Below, piece after piece: positions 27,928 through 36,899 of a DNA stretch of 64,000 nucleotides (position 1 is its first letter; each line of letters begins with the position of its first letter). Source of the DNA: Salinimicrobium tongyeongense (lineage in GTDB: Bacteria; Bacteroidota; Bacteroidia; Flavobacteriales; Flavobacteriaceae). The notes beneath the pieces were generated by a model. That model was given only the letters and a program-made list of their open reading frames with translations, made no database searches and had not been told where the DNA came from. A program made the translations under genes and the position numbers. The stretch is taken from the NCBI RefSeq assembly GCF_026109735.1, contig NZ_CP069620.1, positions 2,418,001 through 2,482,000 on the forward strand, in the 5' to 3' direction.

Positions 27928-30471
27928 TTATTTTTTTGATAGAATCATGTTTTTAAAAGCAGATCCAAAAATCAAGTAACTGGTGTTTCCGCCAATGGTT
28001 CCCTCATTTTGTCCCCATAGAAATGGCCAGTCGTCGTAATTTTCAAAATGGTCGGGTTTTCTGAATAATATTCCGGGAGCAACATTACCGGGAATAAATG
28101 AAAAATCGGCCCGGTTATTTCCGTAGAAGACTTCTTTTGGGCGGGCTGCGCCAAGCGTTGCCACCAGTGAATAATTGTGATAGGGATGCTTTCCAAACAG
28201 CCAGTCGGTAGTTTTGAAAGCATGACTTGAGTCAATAATATCGGGGAAATGTTTATTGGCAAAGCTAATTGTGGTGCCAAAGTTTACGATAATGCCACTT
28301 CCTGCCCAATTGCCGAGGCCAATAGGTACTCCATAAGGGTTACTGTTTTCGAGCTCGTTGATGTAGTCTTTATATTTCACCACATAGGGGCGCAGCTTTT
28401 CTTTGTAGGATGCATCCATATGCGGTATTCCATGTAGGGCGGTTAATATTACAAAACTCACGTTACGATCAAGGGCAGGCCATAAAAGTTCTTCAAATCT
28501 TTCGACATACTGTTTTTCACCTGTAGAGATGTAGAGTTGGAGGTTTGTGGAGATATCTGCTACAGATGCCCATTCTCTACTTGTGCTATCCTGTGGCTGT
28601 TTAGCCAGTAAATCTGTTGCCTCTTTTAAAAGTCTTTTGGATTGGAAAAGTGCTCTTTCAGAAAGATCGTCATTATATCCTTTAAGCGCCCGGCTTGCTG
28701 CAGCAAACATAGTTGCAGCTCTAAGGTCCAGACTGGGGTTACGGCTGGTAAAGGCCCACATGTCATCTTTAACTCCGCTCGATTGGCCGTCAGCAGCTAC
28801 TTCGTACGGGCCAAGATCAGCATTATAGGGAAGTCCATCGGTTAGAGAAGCTGCGTCACCCAGGTGGTGGTAATTATAGAGTACAGAATTAGAAAGTGTT
28901 TGTGCCATATGGCCAATGATCTCAGCCTGGGCGACCAGGTTCAAAGTTCCATGTTCTATAAACTGTAGAATATCAGGAGTGCCATCAGGGCGATGCAGAA
29001 CAACATGCCGCGCTTCCTGATCAACAAAAGTCTGATCGCGTAAGGGTTTAAAGTATTCCCAGGTCTGTACAAAATTCTCCACTACACTAATGTTTGAATG
29101 TGTCTCAATATCAAAATCACCAGCGTCAAAAAAGCCACCTACATTTAATCCGGGGATTAATTCCAGTCCTTCGTATTTTGTATCTGTGGTAGGTCCCTGA
29201 TCATGAAGGTCAAAATGATCGGTATTTGGGGGTGCTTGTAGGTAACCGTCTTTAAATGGTTCTCCATGCCAAACCCTATAGCCCTCCTTTACAAACATGT
29301 GGTTCATATGAATCGGAATCCATATATCGCTAGTGGCATCAGTGATTTTATCATAGACGCTATTGTTTATGATAAAATTGTTGGTTTTGAAATTGCCGTA
29401 TTGTATATAATATATTCCGGGAGAATCAACCTTTGAAAAGTCAAATTTGACGTAGTGGTATTTATAATAATCACCCCAGGATTCTATTTTGCCGCTAAAT
29501 ACTTCAGTAGCCTTACCGTCTTCTCCTATTTTATATATGGAAGCTTTTTCAAGAGGTTCGTCTTTCTTGTCGAGCTCTATCACAGCGACCTTCTCTTGCG
29601 CAGGAAGATATCCTACCTGAGAAAATCCTATGTTAGGTTCTCTTACCCAGTCTTCAACTGCATTTGGTTCAACAGTCCAGGTTAAAACTTTTCCTGTTTT
29701 TCCTTCAGGAAGAAGGCTTCGCACTACAAACCATCCGTTTTGAGCAAGCACACGCCCGTCAAAAAGCATTAAATCGGCATTATGCGATTGGATTTTCACC
29801 ATACGTGAAGGTTCTTCGGGTGCTATTAGAAGGGTGCGCCCTGTTTCTAGAGGCAATGGCTCAATATATTCCCCCGTTCCTCTATCATCGTAAGTTTTAT
29901 AACCTTTAAATTGTTTCAGCTTTTCACTATGAGGTGTTGTAGTGCTGTTACCTACTACATATCTGGGAAATCGATTGATTCGTCCATCCATTAAGTAAGT
30001 TTTGGACCAATACTGAGAAGGAAGGAATTCAAGGTTGAAACCGGCTTTTCCTTCAAGTTCTTCGGGAACAGGCTTATCGAGATATACAGAGATCTCCACT
30101 CCTTTTCCTTTAGCAGAAACAACTACTCTCGATTCAAAATTGTAATCTTCATAGCGCAATACAGACTCCACACTTTGGGATTCACGATTTAGCTTTCGGG
30201 TGGGTATTGCCGGAACCAGATCCCACTGTTCAGGAGTATTTGATAATCTTACAGCACCACCCTGAGCCGTTCTTACCCCGTGATGAATCAATTCTATGCC
30301 TGCAGTTTTTTCATCGTTGAAACCTCCTGTGAATAAATTATTGTACACTAATATATTCACTCCCTGTGTTTCAAAGTATTCGAGCTCGTTGAGCTTTAAT
30401 TCCTGGCTATAAACATTAATAAACCTTCCAAATACTAGTAGTAGCACTAACAAAATTTTGATTCTATTCAT
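27928..30471 (-). CDS. GH9 glycoside hydrolase with extra N-terminal domain
   Basis: I take the Met at 30471 as start, since it begins a good signal peptide (IKILLVLLLVFGRFINVYSQ); a start at 30534 is possible. The protein then has 847 residues. Residues 24-270 form a beta-rich domain I do not recognise; 280-370 is the Ig-like cellulase N-terminal (CelD_N) domain (IGFSQVGYLPAQEKVAVIEL); 385-840 is the GH9 (alpha/alpha)6 barrel, with D449 and D452 in GGFFDAGDFDIETH as base/nucleophile-water pair and E823 in WGQNEGTIGGNTSYLIF as acid. GH9 enzymes are inverting beta-1,4-glucanases, some active on xyloglucan or mixed-linkage glucan. It is secreted. It carries in its upstream region a palindrome shared with the susC promoter. 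Confidence 0.88.
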   Translation of the reverse strand: MNRIKILLVLLLVFGRFINVYSQELKLNELEYFETQGVNILVYNNLFTGGFNDEKTAGIELIHHGVRTAQGGAVRLSNTPEQWDLVPAIPTRKLNRESQSVESVLRYEDYNFESRVVVSAKGKGVEISVYLDKPVPEELEGKAGFNLEFLPSQYWSKTYLMDGRINRFPRYVVGNSTTTPHSEKLKQFKGYKTYDDRGTGEYIEPLPLETGRTLLIAPEEPSRMVKIQSHNADLMLFDGRVLAQNGWFVVRSLLPEGKTGKVLTWTVEPNAVEDWVREPNIGFSQVGYLPAQEKVAVIELDKKDEPLEKASIYKIGEDGKATEVFSGKIESWGDYYKYHYVKFDFSKVDSPGIYYIQYGNFKTNNFIINNSVYDKITDATSDIWIPIHMNHMFVKEGYRVWHGEPFKDGYLQAPPNTDHFDLHDQGPTTDTKYEGLELIPGLNVGGFFDAGDFDIETHSNISVVENFVQTWEYFKPLRDQTFVDQEARHVVLHRPDGTPDILQFIEHGTLNLVAQAEIIGHMAQTLSNSVLYNYHHLGDAASLTDGLPYNADLGPYEVAADGQSSGVKDDMWAFTSRNPSLDLRAATMFAAASRALKGYNDDLSERALFQSKRLLKEATDLLAKQPQDSTSREWASVADISTNLQLYISTGEKQYVERFEELLWPALDRNVSFVILTALHGIPHMDASYKEKLRPYVVKYKDYINELENSNPYGVPIGLGNWAGSGIIVNFGTTISFANKHFPDIIDSSHAFKTTDWLFGKHPYHNYSLVATLGAARPKEVFYGNNRADFSFIPGNVAPGILFRKPDHFENYDDWPFLWGQNEGTIGGNTSYLIFGSAFKNMILSKK

Positions 30472-30499
30472 CCTGACAATATAAATTACATAAATACAC

Positions 30500-30537
30500 A
30501 ACGTGAAGTGTAAATATAACACATTTAATTTCACGTT
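30500..30537. promoter_or_regulatory. Nested palindromes upstream of the GH9 gene, candidate operator
   Basis: The inner site AGTGT-N7-ACACA (30507-30523) matches the arrangement AGTGT-N7-ACACT at 31612-31628 upstream of susC. Outside it, AACGTGAA (30500-30507) and TTCACGTT (30530-30537) form a perfect 8-bp inverted repeat. The site is 29-66 bp upstream of the chosen GH9 start. Best guess: binding site of the Nudix-type regulator encoded at 30752-31441; not proven. Confidence 0.5.
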
Positions 30538-30594
30538 CGTAAAATATTCAGAATTATAGATTTATGGCTGCTTTAATAAGGCCCTGTAAATTAA

Positions 30595-30717
30595 AAAGGA
30601 TATAAAATTCCGGCTACTAAAACAGACTGGCAGGATGTATGGAATGAGAGAAATTTGGTTTCAAAAGTGAAGCCCGGAGATACGGCTCCTAAGCTAAGAA
30701 CTCTTGCCTTGTTATAA
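30595..30717 (+). pseudogene. Possible 3' gene relic
   Basis: A plus-strand open frame of 40 codons without a start codon reads YKIPATKTDWQDVWNERNL and VSKVKPGDTAPKLRTLALL and then stops. The composition looks protein-like, as if it were the C-terminus of a gene lost by deletion. No family is recognised. It fills most of the 280-bp gap between the GH9 and regulator genes. Confidence 0.25.
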
Positions 30718-30735
30718 TAAGTAATTGTAACAAGG
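30707..30735. other. Inverted repeat after the Nudix regulator gene
   Basis: CCTTGTTA (30707-30714) and TAACAAGG (30728-30735) are perfectly complementary, with a 13-base loop. It begins 16 bp after the regulator's stop codon (minus strand). There is no T-tract, so it is at most a weak terminator; it could also be a protein-binding site. Confidence 0.4.
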
Positions 30736-30751
30736 AAAAATATAGGGTATA

Positions 30752-31441
30752 CTATAATTTGAAGGAAAAACCTTCTTCTACTTTTGCATTGTATTTTTTT
30801 GCATCAAACTTATATAGGAATGAACCTTTTCGTGAAGAAACCATATCTTTTTCTTTTAATTTCACCAGAATATCCAAAGATTTGATTTTATTGATAAAAT
30901 TTCTTTTATCTAATTTTTCATTTAAGATTGTCTCGTACAATTTCTGTAGTTGACGCATAGTAAATTTTTCAGGAAGCAATTCAAAACCAATAGGGTTTGT
31001 TGAGGTTCTGTAACGAAGCCTGGCAATGGCTTTTTGAACCATTTGATCATGGTCAAAAATCAAACTGGGATAGTCAGATATTTTAAACCATTTTGCGGAA
31101 TACTTTTCTGTTAATTCTTGTCTGTGCTCGGCAATATTGATGAGTGCATAGTAAGCGACGGACAATGTTCTTTCTGCAGGATCACGATTTACTTTACTAA
31201 AATTGTAAAGCTGCTCCATATAGACATTATTAATTCCGGTAAGATGATGAAGGATTCTGTTAGCAGCCTGGTCGAGATCTTCGTCTTTTTTCAAAAATCC
31301 TCCCATAAGGGACCATTTACCTTTTTCAGGTTCAAAATCTCTCTTGATCAGAAGGATTTGTAAATCTTCTTCATCAAAACCAAAAATTATACAATCTACA
31401 GCCAGCAAGACTTTATCTTCAAAACTGTAATCGTGAATCAT
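30752..31441 (-). CDS. NrtR/AraR-type Nudix-related transcriptional regulator
   Basis: This 229-residue protein has a Nudix-like N-terminal domain (about 8-145): LLAVDCIIFGFDEEDLQILLIKR, WSLMGGFLKKDEDLDQAANRIL, where the Nudix box is degenerate, consistent with ligand binding rather than hydrolysis. The C-terminal winged helix (about 155-225) includes LPEKFTMRQLQKLYETILNEKLDKRNFINKI. It belongs to the group that includes the arabinose regulator AraR of Bacteroides thetaiotaomicron. It lies between the GH9 gene and the divergent susC, so it is the prime candidate for local control of the xylan genes, likely sensing arabinose, xylose or a derivative. Confidence 0.87.
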   Translation of the reverse strand: MIHDYSFEDKVLLAVDCIIFGFDEEDLQILLIKRDFEPEKGKWSLMGGFLKKDEDLDQAANRILHHLTGINNVYMEQLYNFSKVNRDPAERTLSVAYYALINIAEHRQELTEKYSAKWFKISDYPSLIFDHDQMVQKAIARLRYRTSTNPIGFELLPEKFTMRQLQKLYETILNEKLDKRNFINKIKSLDILVKLKEKDMVSSRKGSFLYKFDAKKYNAKVEEGFSFKL

Positions 31442-31611
31442 AGTTTGTATTTAAGAAGCAATATTAAAAAACTTATTTAACATACTCTATCATATTTACA
31501 TTTTAATAATATAATCATCACTCTAAATCTTCATGTACTAGTAATTTAAAGGTAGTTAAAATTGTGTGAAAATAAATTTGGAAAATCTAAAAATCTTTAT
31601 GACTTTTACTA

Positions 31612-31628
31612 AGTGTAAAATTCACACT
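31612..31628. promoter_or_regulatory. Candidate operator upstream of susC (xusA)
   Basis: AGTGT-AAAATTC-ACACT is a perfect 5+5 palindrome 110 bp upstream of the xusA ATG in the 296-bp divergent spacer. The same spacing and sequence type occurs upstream of the GH9 gene (AGTGT-N7-ACACA). Both flank the Nudix regulator gene. I found no clear TAnnTTTG promoter in the spacer. Confidence 0.5.
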
Positions 31629-31737
31629 AATAAATCGAGGTTAATTCTAAACTATAATTCAATCGTTTTCGCGCCCTTGTTTTGTAGCAGAAGCTTCTAA
31701 AGACTCATATTAAAACATAAATTAACACTTTGCCAAT

Positions 31738-34700
31738 ATGACTTTACATCTATTTAAATTTTCATATCTGATAAGATATATTTTCTTGGGGGTATTATTA
31801 AAATTTTTCTTTTCTGGCTCCCTATTCGCGGCCAATGGAGCCGATAGTTTTGGTGTTGAACTGGAGAATCAGGTTCAGCAGCAGAATATTGTAACAGGAA
31901 CGGTAACCTCGTCTATAGATGGTTTTGGTCTTCCTGGAGCTAATGTTTTTGAAAAAGGATTTCCTGAAAGAGGTACTGCTACAGACTTTGAGGGGAATTA
32001 TTCTATTGAGGTATCTTCTGCAGACGCTGTTCTTGTTTTTAGTTATATAGGGTTTGGAACTGTAGAAAAATCAGTGGCAGGGCAATCTGTCGTTAATGTG
32101 ATGCTTGAGCCAGATCAAGATGCGCTGGAAGAAGTTGTAATTGTGGGTTACGGTACACAAAGAAAAGAAACTGTAGTGGGGGCTGTAACTCAGACTACAG
32201 GTGAAGTTTTGGAACGTACCGGAGGGGTGTCTGACGTGGGTTCTGCACTAACCGGTGCCTTGCCTGGGCTCATAACATCGGCCAGTACAGGATTGCCAGG
32301 AGGGGAAGCACCGCAAATTGTCATTAGGGGGCAGAATAGCTGGAATGGCACCTCCCCCTTAATTCTTGTAGATGGAGTGGAGCGCCCTGAATTCTTTAAT
32401 AATATGTCAATTAGCTCGATAGCATCTATGTCGGTCCTAAAAGATGCATCGGCTACAGCGGTATTTGGTTCCAGAGGAGCTAATGGGGTTATTATTGTTA
32501 CTACAAAAAGAGGACTTTCAGGAAAGGCAGAGATTACTGCCAATTTTAATTCTACGATGAAAGTAGTTTCAAAATTACCTGGAACTTATAATGCTTATGA
32601 TGCGATAGGTGTAAGGAATAGGGCTATAGAGTATGAGCTTTCAACAAACCCTGCCAGTTGGGGTCAAATAGTTCCTGAAGAAATAAGGGATAAATATCGA
32701 AATCCGGCAAATCTTGCGGAGCGTGAACGCTATCCCGATGTGGACTGGCAAAAGGTTTTGTTTAAAGATTATGCAATGTCATACAACGCCAACGTAAATA
32801 TTCGTGGAGGTACAGACTTTGTAAAATACTTCGCAACTCTTGATTTTCAGAATGAGGGCGATTTATTCAGGGACTTCGAAAACAGTAGAGGGTATGATCC
32901 TGGGTATGAATATAACCGACTTAACTTTCGAAGTAATTTAGATTTTCAGCTTACTTCTACAACTACATTGCGAACTGACTTAGGAGGAACTTATGGTGTT
33001 CGTAAGAGTCCTTGGGGTGGAGGTAATGAGTATCCGTTTTGGGATGCCGCTTATAATGGAATTCCAACCCTCTTTATGCCTCGTTATTCTGATGGGAATT
33101 ATGGGTACTATGCTCCAAATGCTCAAAAAGGACTTAACTCTGTGCGCATACTTTCTCTTAGCGGTGTGGAGAAAGAAACCACGGCTCGTATCTCTACAAC
33201 TTTTGTGTTAGATCAGGACCTGAGTATGTTGCTGAAAGGGTTGAAATTTAATGGAACTTTGGCTGTCGATAATACCTTTATCGAAAACGATAGAGGTGTA
33301 AATGACTTATACAACGATGCTCAGCAAAAATGGATTGACCCTGAAACTGGTGAAGTAACCCTTGCTGAAGGTATTAGTTCTACCACCGGACTTGATTTTT
33401 ACAATCCCGGGCCAAGGTGGTCTCCGGCAAGCGGGACTGTTGATGCAGCATGGCGTAAAATCTTCTATCAGTTGAAACTTGATTATGCAAAAACTTTTGC
33501 AGAAGATCATAATGTCAATCTCATGGGGCTAATGAACCGCCAGAAAGATGCCAGGGGGAATGGTATTCCAGAATATAGGGAAGATTGGGTTTTTAGGGCG
33601 ACCTATAACTATAAAAGCAAATACATGCTTGAGTATAATGGTGCCTATAACGGCTCAGAGAAATTTGCACCTGAATACCGTTTTGCATTCTTCTCCTCTG
33701 GAGGGGTTGGATGGACTGTTACTGAAGAAGAGTTTATGCAATCTGTTTCTTTCCTGGATATGCTAAAGCTGCGTGCGTCCTACGGGGAAGTTGGGGATGA
33801 TAATATTGGTGCTCGATTTTTGTTTATGGATGAATGGGCGTATGGAGGCAATTCTCAACTTGGTTTAGTAGGTGAGGCGGGGGAATTGAGTCCTTACGCG
33901 TGGTATGTGCAGGAGCAGGTGGGCAATCCTTTTGTGCGTTGGGAAACAGTATATAAGTATAACGTGGGAATGGATTTTGGCTTGTTTAAAGGGCTTTTTG
34001 ATGGGTCTGTAGATGTCTTTAGAGATGACCGGGAAGATATCTTGATGTCAGGTGACAGGGCAATTCCTTCATACTTTGGGGCAGATGCCCCTGCAGCCAA
34101 CCTTGGAAAGGTTAGAACTCAAGGTTACGAGATTACATTAGGTGTGAACCATACCTTTAATAATGGATTAAATGTATGGGCAGACTTTGCTATGACTCAC
34201 GCAGAGGATGAAGTGTTGGAACGGGATGACCCGCAGTTGTTAGCCGATTATCAAAAAGATGCAGGATACGCTTTGGGGCAGGCACGTACGCACATTAGTA
34301 GTGGGTACTATAATACCTGGGATGAATTATATGGAAGTACCCCCCACAACACGAACAACCTTAATAAATTACCAGGGAACTATCAAATTCTCGATTACAA
34401 CGGAGATGGGATAATTGACAGTTTTGATTCCGCCCCATTTGGATATTCAGGGGTACCTCAGAATACTTATAGTACTAATGTAGGTATAGAATGGAAAGGC
34501 TTCAGCATATTTACTCAGTTTTATGGAGTTAATAATGTTACCCGACAGGTTGTATTCAACAGTCTTGCAGGCCAATCTGACCGGGTTTACGAACAGGGTA
34601 CTTACTGGTCTAAAGATAATCCTAATGCCGATACACCCATGCCACGCTGGAATTCGGTAGTGTCGGGTTATAATATTGGGAATCGTTATTTCTACGATGG

Positions 34701-34929
34701 CTCTTATCTCCGTCTCAAAAATGCCGAAATAGCCTATCGTTTTACACATGATATGGTAAAAGACTTTGGGCTTCAAAATCTGCGCGTTTATGTGAATGGT
34801 AACAACCTTTTATTATGGACAGATATGCCTGATGATAGAGAATCGAATTTTGCCGGAACAGGATGGGCTTCACAGGGAGCTTATCCAACTGTAAAAAGGT
34901 TTAACATAGGATTCAACGTTACATTTTAA
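31738..34929 (+). CDS. xusA: SusC-like TonB-dependent transporter (xylan PUL, first pair)
   Basis: This 1063-residue outer-membrane transporter imports oligosaccharides with energy from TonB. After a signal segment (about 1-31, ending SLFAA) comes the carboxypeptidase D regulatory-like domain (about 50-125), a TonB box-like EEVVIVGYG at 131-139, the plug (about 145-270, with VDGVERPEFFNNMSI and FGSRGANGVIIVTTKRG) and the 22-strand barrel, ending in NIGFNVTF with the terminal Phe. It is first of the plus-strand xylan operon, followed 11 bp later by its SusD partner. The name follows the conserved SusC-SusD-SusC-SusD-lipoprotein-GH10 core of Bacteroidota xylan loci. Confidence 0.93.
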   Translation: MTLHLFKFSYLIRYIFLGVLLKFFFSGSLFAANGADSFGVELENQVQQQNIVTGTVTSSIDGFGLPGANVFEKGFPERGTATDFEGNYSIEVSSADAVLVFSYIGFGTVEKSVAGQSVVNVMLEPDQDALEEVVIVGYGTQRKETVVGAVTQTTGEVLERTGGVSDVGSALTGALPGLITSASTGLPGGEAPQIVIRGQNSWNGTSPLILVDGVERPEFFNNMSISSIASMSVLKDASATAVFGSRGANGVIIVTTKRGLSGKAEITANFNSTMKVVSKLPGTYNAYDAIGVRNRAIEYELSTNPASWGQIVPEEIRDKYRNPANLAERERYPDVDWQKVLFKDYAMSYNANVNIRGGTDFVKYFATLDFQNEGDLFRDFENSRGYDPGYEYNRLNFRSNLDFQLTSTTTLRTDLGGTYGVRKSPWGGGNEYPFWDAAYNGIPTLFMPRYSDGNYGYYAPNAQKGLNSVRILSLSGVEKETTARISTTFVLDQDLSMLLKGLKFNGTLAVDNTFIENDRGVNDLYNDAQQKWIDPETGEVTLAEGISSTTGLDFYNPGPRWSPASGTVDAAWRKIFYQLKLDYAKTFAEDHNVNLMGLMNRQKDARGNGIPEYREDWVFRATYNYKSKYMLEYNGAYNGSEKFAPEYRFAFFSSGGVGWTVTEEEFMQSVSFLDMLKLRASYGEVGDDNIGARFLFMDEWAYGGNSQLGLVGEAGELSPYAWYVQEQVGNPFVRWETVYKYNVGMDFGLFKGLFDGSVDVFRDDREDILMSGDRAIPSYFGADAPAANLGKVRTQGYEITLGVNHTFNNGLNVWADFAMTHAEDEVLERDDPQLLADYQKDAGYALGQARTHISSGYYNTWDELYGSTPHNTNNLNKLPGNYQILDYNGDGIIDSFDSAPFGYSGVPQNTYSTNVGIEWKGFSIFTQFYGVNNVTRQVVFNSLAGQSDRVYEQGTYWSKDNPNADTPMPRWNSVVSGYNIGNRYFYDGSYLRLKNAEIAYRFTHDMVKDFGLQNLRVYVNGNNLLLWTDMPDDRESNFAGTGWASQGAYPTVKRFNIGFNVTF

Positions 34930-34940
34930 ATTCATTTTTT

Positions 34941-36839
34941 ATGAAAATATATATAAAAACTATTGCTAAGAGCAGCTTACTTCTAGGATTACTCTTTATG
35001 TTTTCCTGTGAGGACTACCTTGAGAGAACACCCGAATCGGTTGTTTCAGAAGAAGCTTCTTTTGAAAACTTCCAGAACTTTCAGGGATTTGTGGAAGAGC
35101 TGTATATGGGGATACCAAACTTCACTACCAGTTACTGGACGACTTCTTTTAACTGGGGAGATGATGAAATACAATCGGCAGCTAATACCTTTCACTTTGG
35201 GGTGAAGATAGAAGATGGAAACTTTTGGGGCTGGCAGGCAGAACATGATGGTTGGGGTGCCGGCTGGATGGATAAAAATGGTGCCAACACTAATGTGTCT
35301 GGGGGTAGAATGAACAAAGGGTTATGGCCTCTTGCATGGTATGGAATCAGGAAAGCAAACATTGGTTTGGCTAATCTTGATCTTATGACAAATGCTACTC
35401 AGGAAGAAAGGGATCTCATTGAAGGTCAGCTATTGTTCTTTAGAGCGTGGTTTCATTTTCAGTTGATCCAGTATTTTGGAGGTCTTCCTTATATTCAGGA
35501 AGTCTTACCTTCGGATGAGCAAATTTGTGAACCACGACTTAGCTACCATGAGAGTGCAGAATTGGCTGCAGCTGATTTTAGAAGGGCTGCAGACCTTTTA
35601 CCCATAAATTGGGATAATACTGTGGTGGGTAGACGTACCTTGGGAAAAAATGGCCTGCGTATCAATAAGATAATGGCATTGGGCTATTTAGGTAAGGATT
35701 TACTTTGGGCTGCCAGTCCTTTGATGAATTATGAATCTACCGGAAGCCGTTCTTATAATACTGAATATAGTCAACGTGCGGCATCTGCCTTTGGTGAATT
35801 ACTATCTCTGGTTGAAAATGGTGAAACCCAGTATTCACTTCTTCCTTTTGATGAATATAGCCAGAACTTTTATACTACCGGCCAAAACTGGGCTATTCCT
35901 GGAGGTACGGAAGCGATTTTTAGATCTCCATATGTTGAGGCGAATGGATCCAACTGGGGTATTAGTAAGCAGTACCTGCCTTCTGTAGTAGGAGGAGGTG
36001 ATATCAAATTTTTACCTACGGCAAATTATGTAAGTTTTTATGGTATGGCCAACGGGATGCCTCTTCCAGAAGATATAACTCAAGCCGATCCTGAATCTGG
36101 ATATGATCCTGCCCATCCCTGGGAAGGACGTGATCCACGATTTTATCACGATATCCTGTATGATGGGGTGCAGGTTGTAGAAGGATCATTACCACCCGAA
36201 GTAAACGAAGATGCAGTGCGTTATGCAAATTTATATACTGGAGGAAGTTATCGAGATGTGAATTTTGGAAGCCGAACCGGTTATGTCAACCAAAAATTTA
36301 TTCCTCTTACTGCAAATCAATATGACAGGGAGTACGATTATGGTTATGCTCTTCACCTTATGGTTCCATATATGCGCCTGGCCGATGTTTACCTTATGTA
36401 CGCAGAAGCTGCTTTAATGGGGTATGGCTCACCAAATGGTAAATCTTCAAATTTCGGCAAAACAGCATTGGAAGCAGTGAACACCATTCGCGAGAGGGCT
36501 GGTGTAGATCCTGTTCATGCCAAATTTACTGGTTCTGCGCAAGATTTTCTACCAGAATTGAGACGTGAACGTGCCGTGGAGTTGGCTTTTGAAAGACACC
36601 GTTTTAATGATCTTAGACGTTGGTTATTGTTGACTGAATACCCATATACCATTAAAACTTCTCATGAATTTGATAGACCTGCATCCTTTGATTATGAAAA
36701 TCCGCGAAATAATCGTGTAGTGAATCTTAAGGAAGAAGTTATTCTTGTACGTGACTTCACTGATAGGCATTACTGGTTGCCTTTAAAAGTATCTGATGTA
36801 AGTATCTGTCCTGAATTTTACCAAAACCCCGGATGGTAG
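34941..36839 (+). CDS. xusB: SusD-like glycan-binding lipoprotein (first pair)
   Basis: This 632-residue surface lipoprotein (signal with Cys23 in LLFMFSC) forms the lid of the SusC transporter. The RagB/SusD features are present: EDYLERTPESVVSEEASF after the Cys, TPR-like helices with EGQLLFFRAWFHFQLIQYFGGLPY near 160, and C-terminal ELRRERAVELAFERHRFNDLRRW near 548. It lies 11 bp after xusA. At over 600 residues it is rather longer than typical SusD (about 550), the extra length being in loops. It binds xylo-oligosaccharides by context. Confidence 0.95.
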   Translation: MKIYIKTIAKSSLLLGLLFMFSCEDYLERTPESVVSEEASFENFQNFQGFVEELYMGIPNFTTSYWTTSFNWGDDEIQSAANTFHFGVKIEDGNFWGWQAEHDGWGAGWMDKNGANTNVSGGRMNKGLWPLAWYGIRKANIGLANLDLMTNATQEERDLIEGQLLFFRAWFHFQLIQYFGGLPYIQEVLPSDEQICEPRLSYHESAELAAADFRRAADLLPINWDNTVVGRRTLGKNGLRINKIMALGYLGKDLLWAASPLMNYESTGSRSYNTEYSQRAASAFGELLSLVENGETQYSLLPFDEYSQNFYTTGQNWAIPGGTEAIFRSPYVEANGSNWGISKQYLPSVVGGGDIKFLPTANYVSFYGMANGMPLPEDITQADPESGYDPAHPWEGRDPRFYHDILYDGVQVVEGSLPPEVNEDAVRYANLYTGGSYRDVNFGSRTGYVNQKFIPLTANQYDREYDYGYALHLMVPYMRLADVYLMYAEAALMGYGSPNGKSSNFGKTALEAVNTIRERAGVDPVHAKFTGSAQDFLPELRRERAVELAFERHRFNDLRRWLLLTEYPYTIKTSHEFDRPASFDYENPRNNRVVNLKEEVILVRDFTDRHYWLPLKVSDVSICPEFYQNPGW

Positions 36840-36899
36840 CGGTATCAATAAGACATAACTTTTAAGTATTAAATGATCTTAACGTCGAAACACCAACTA

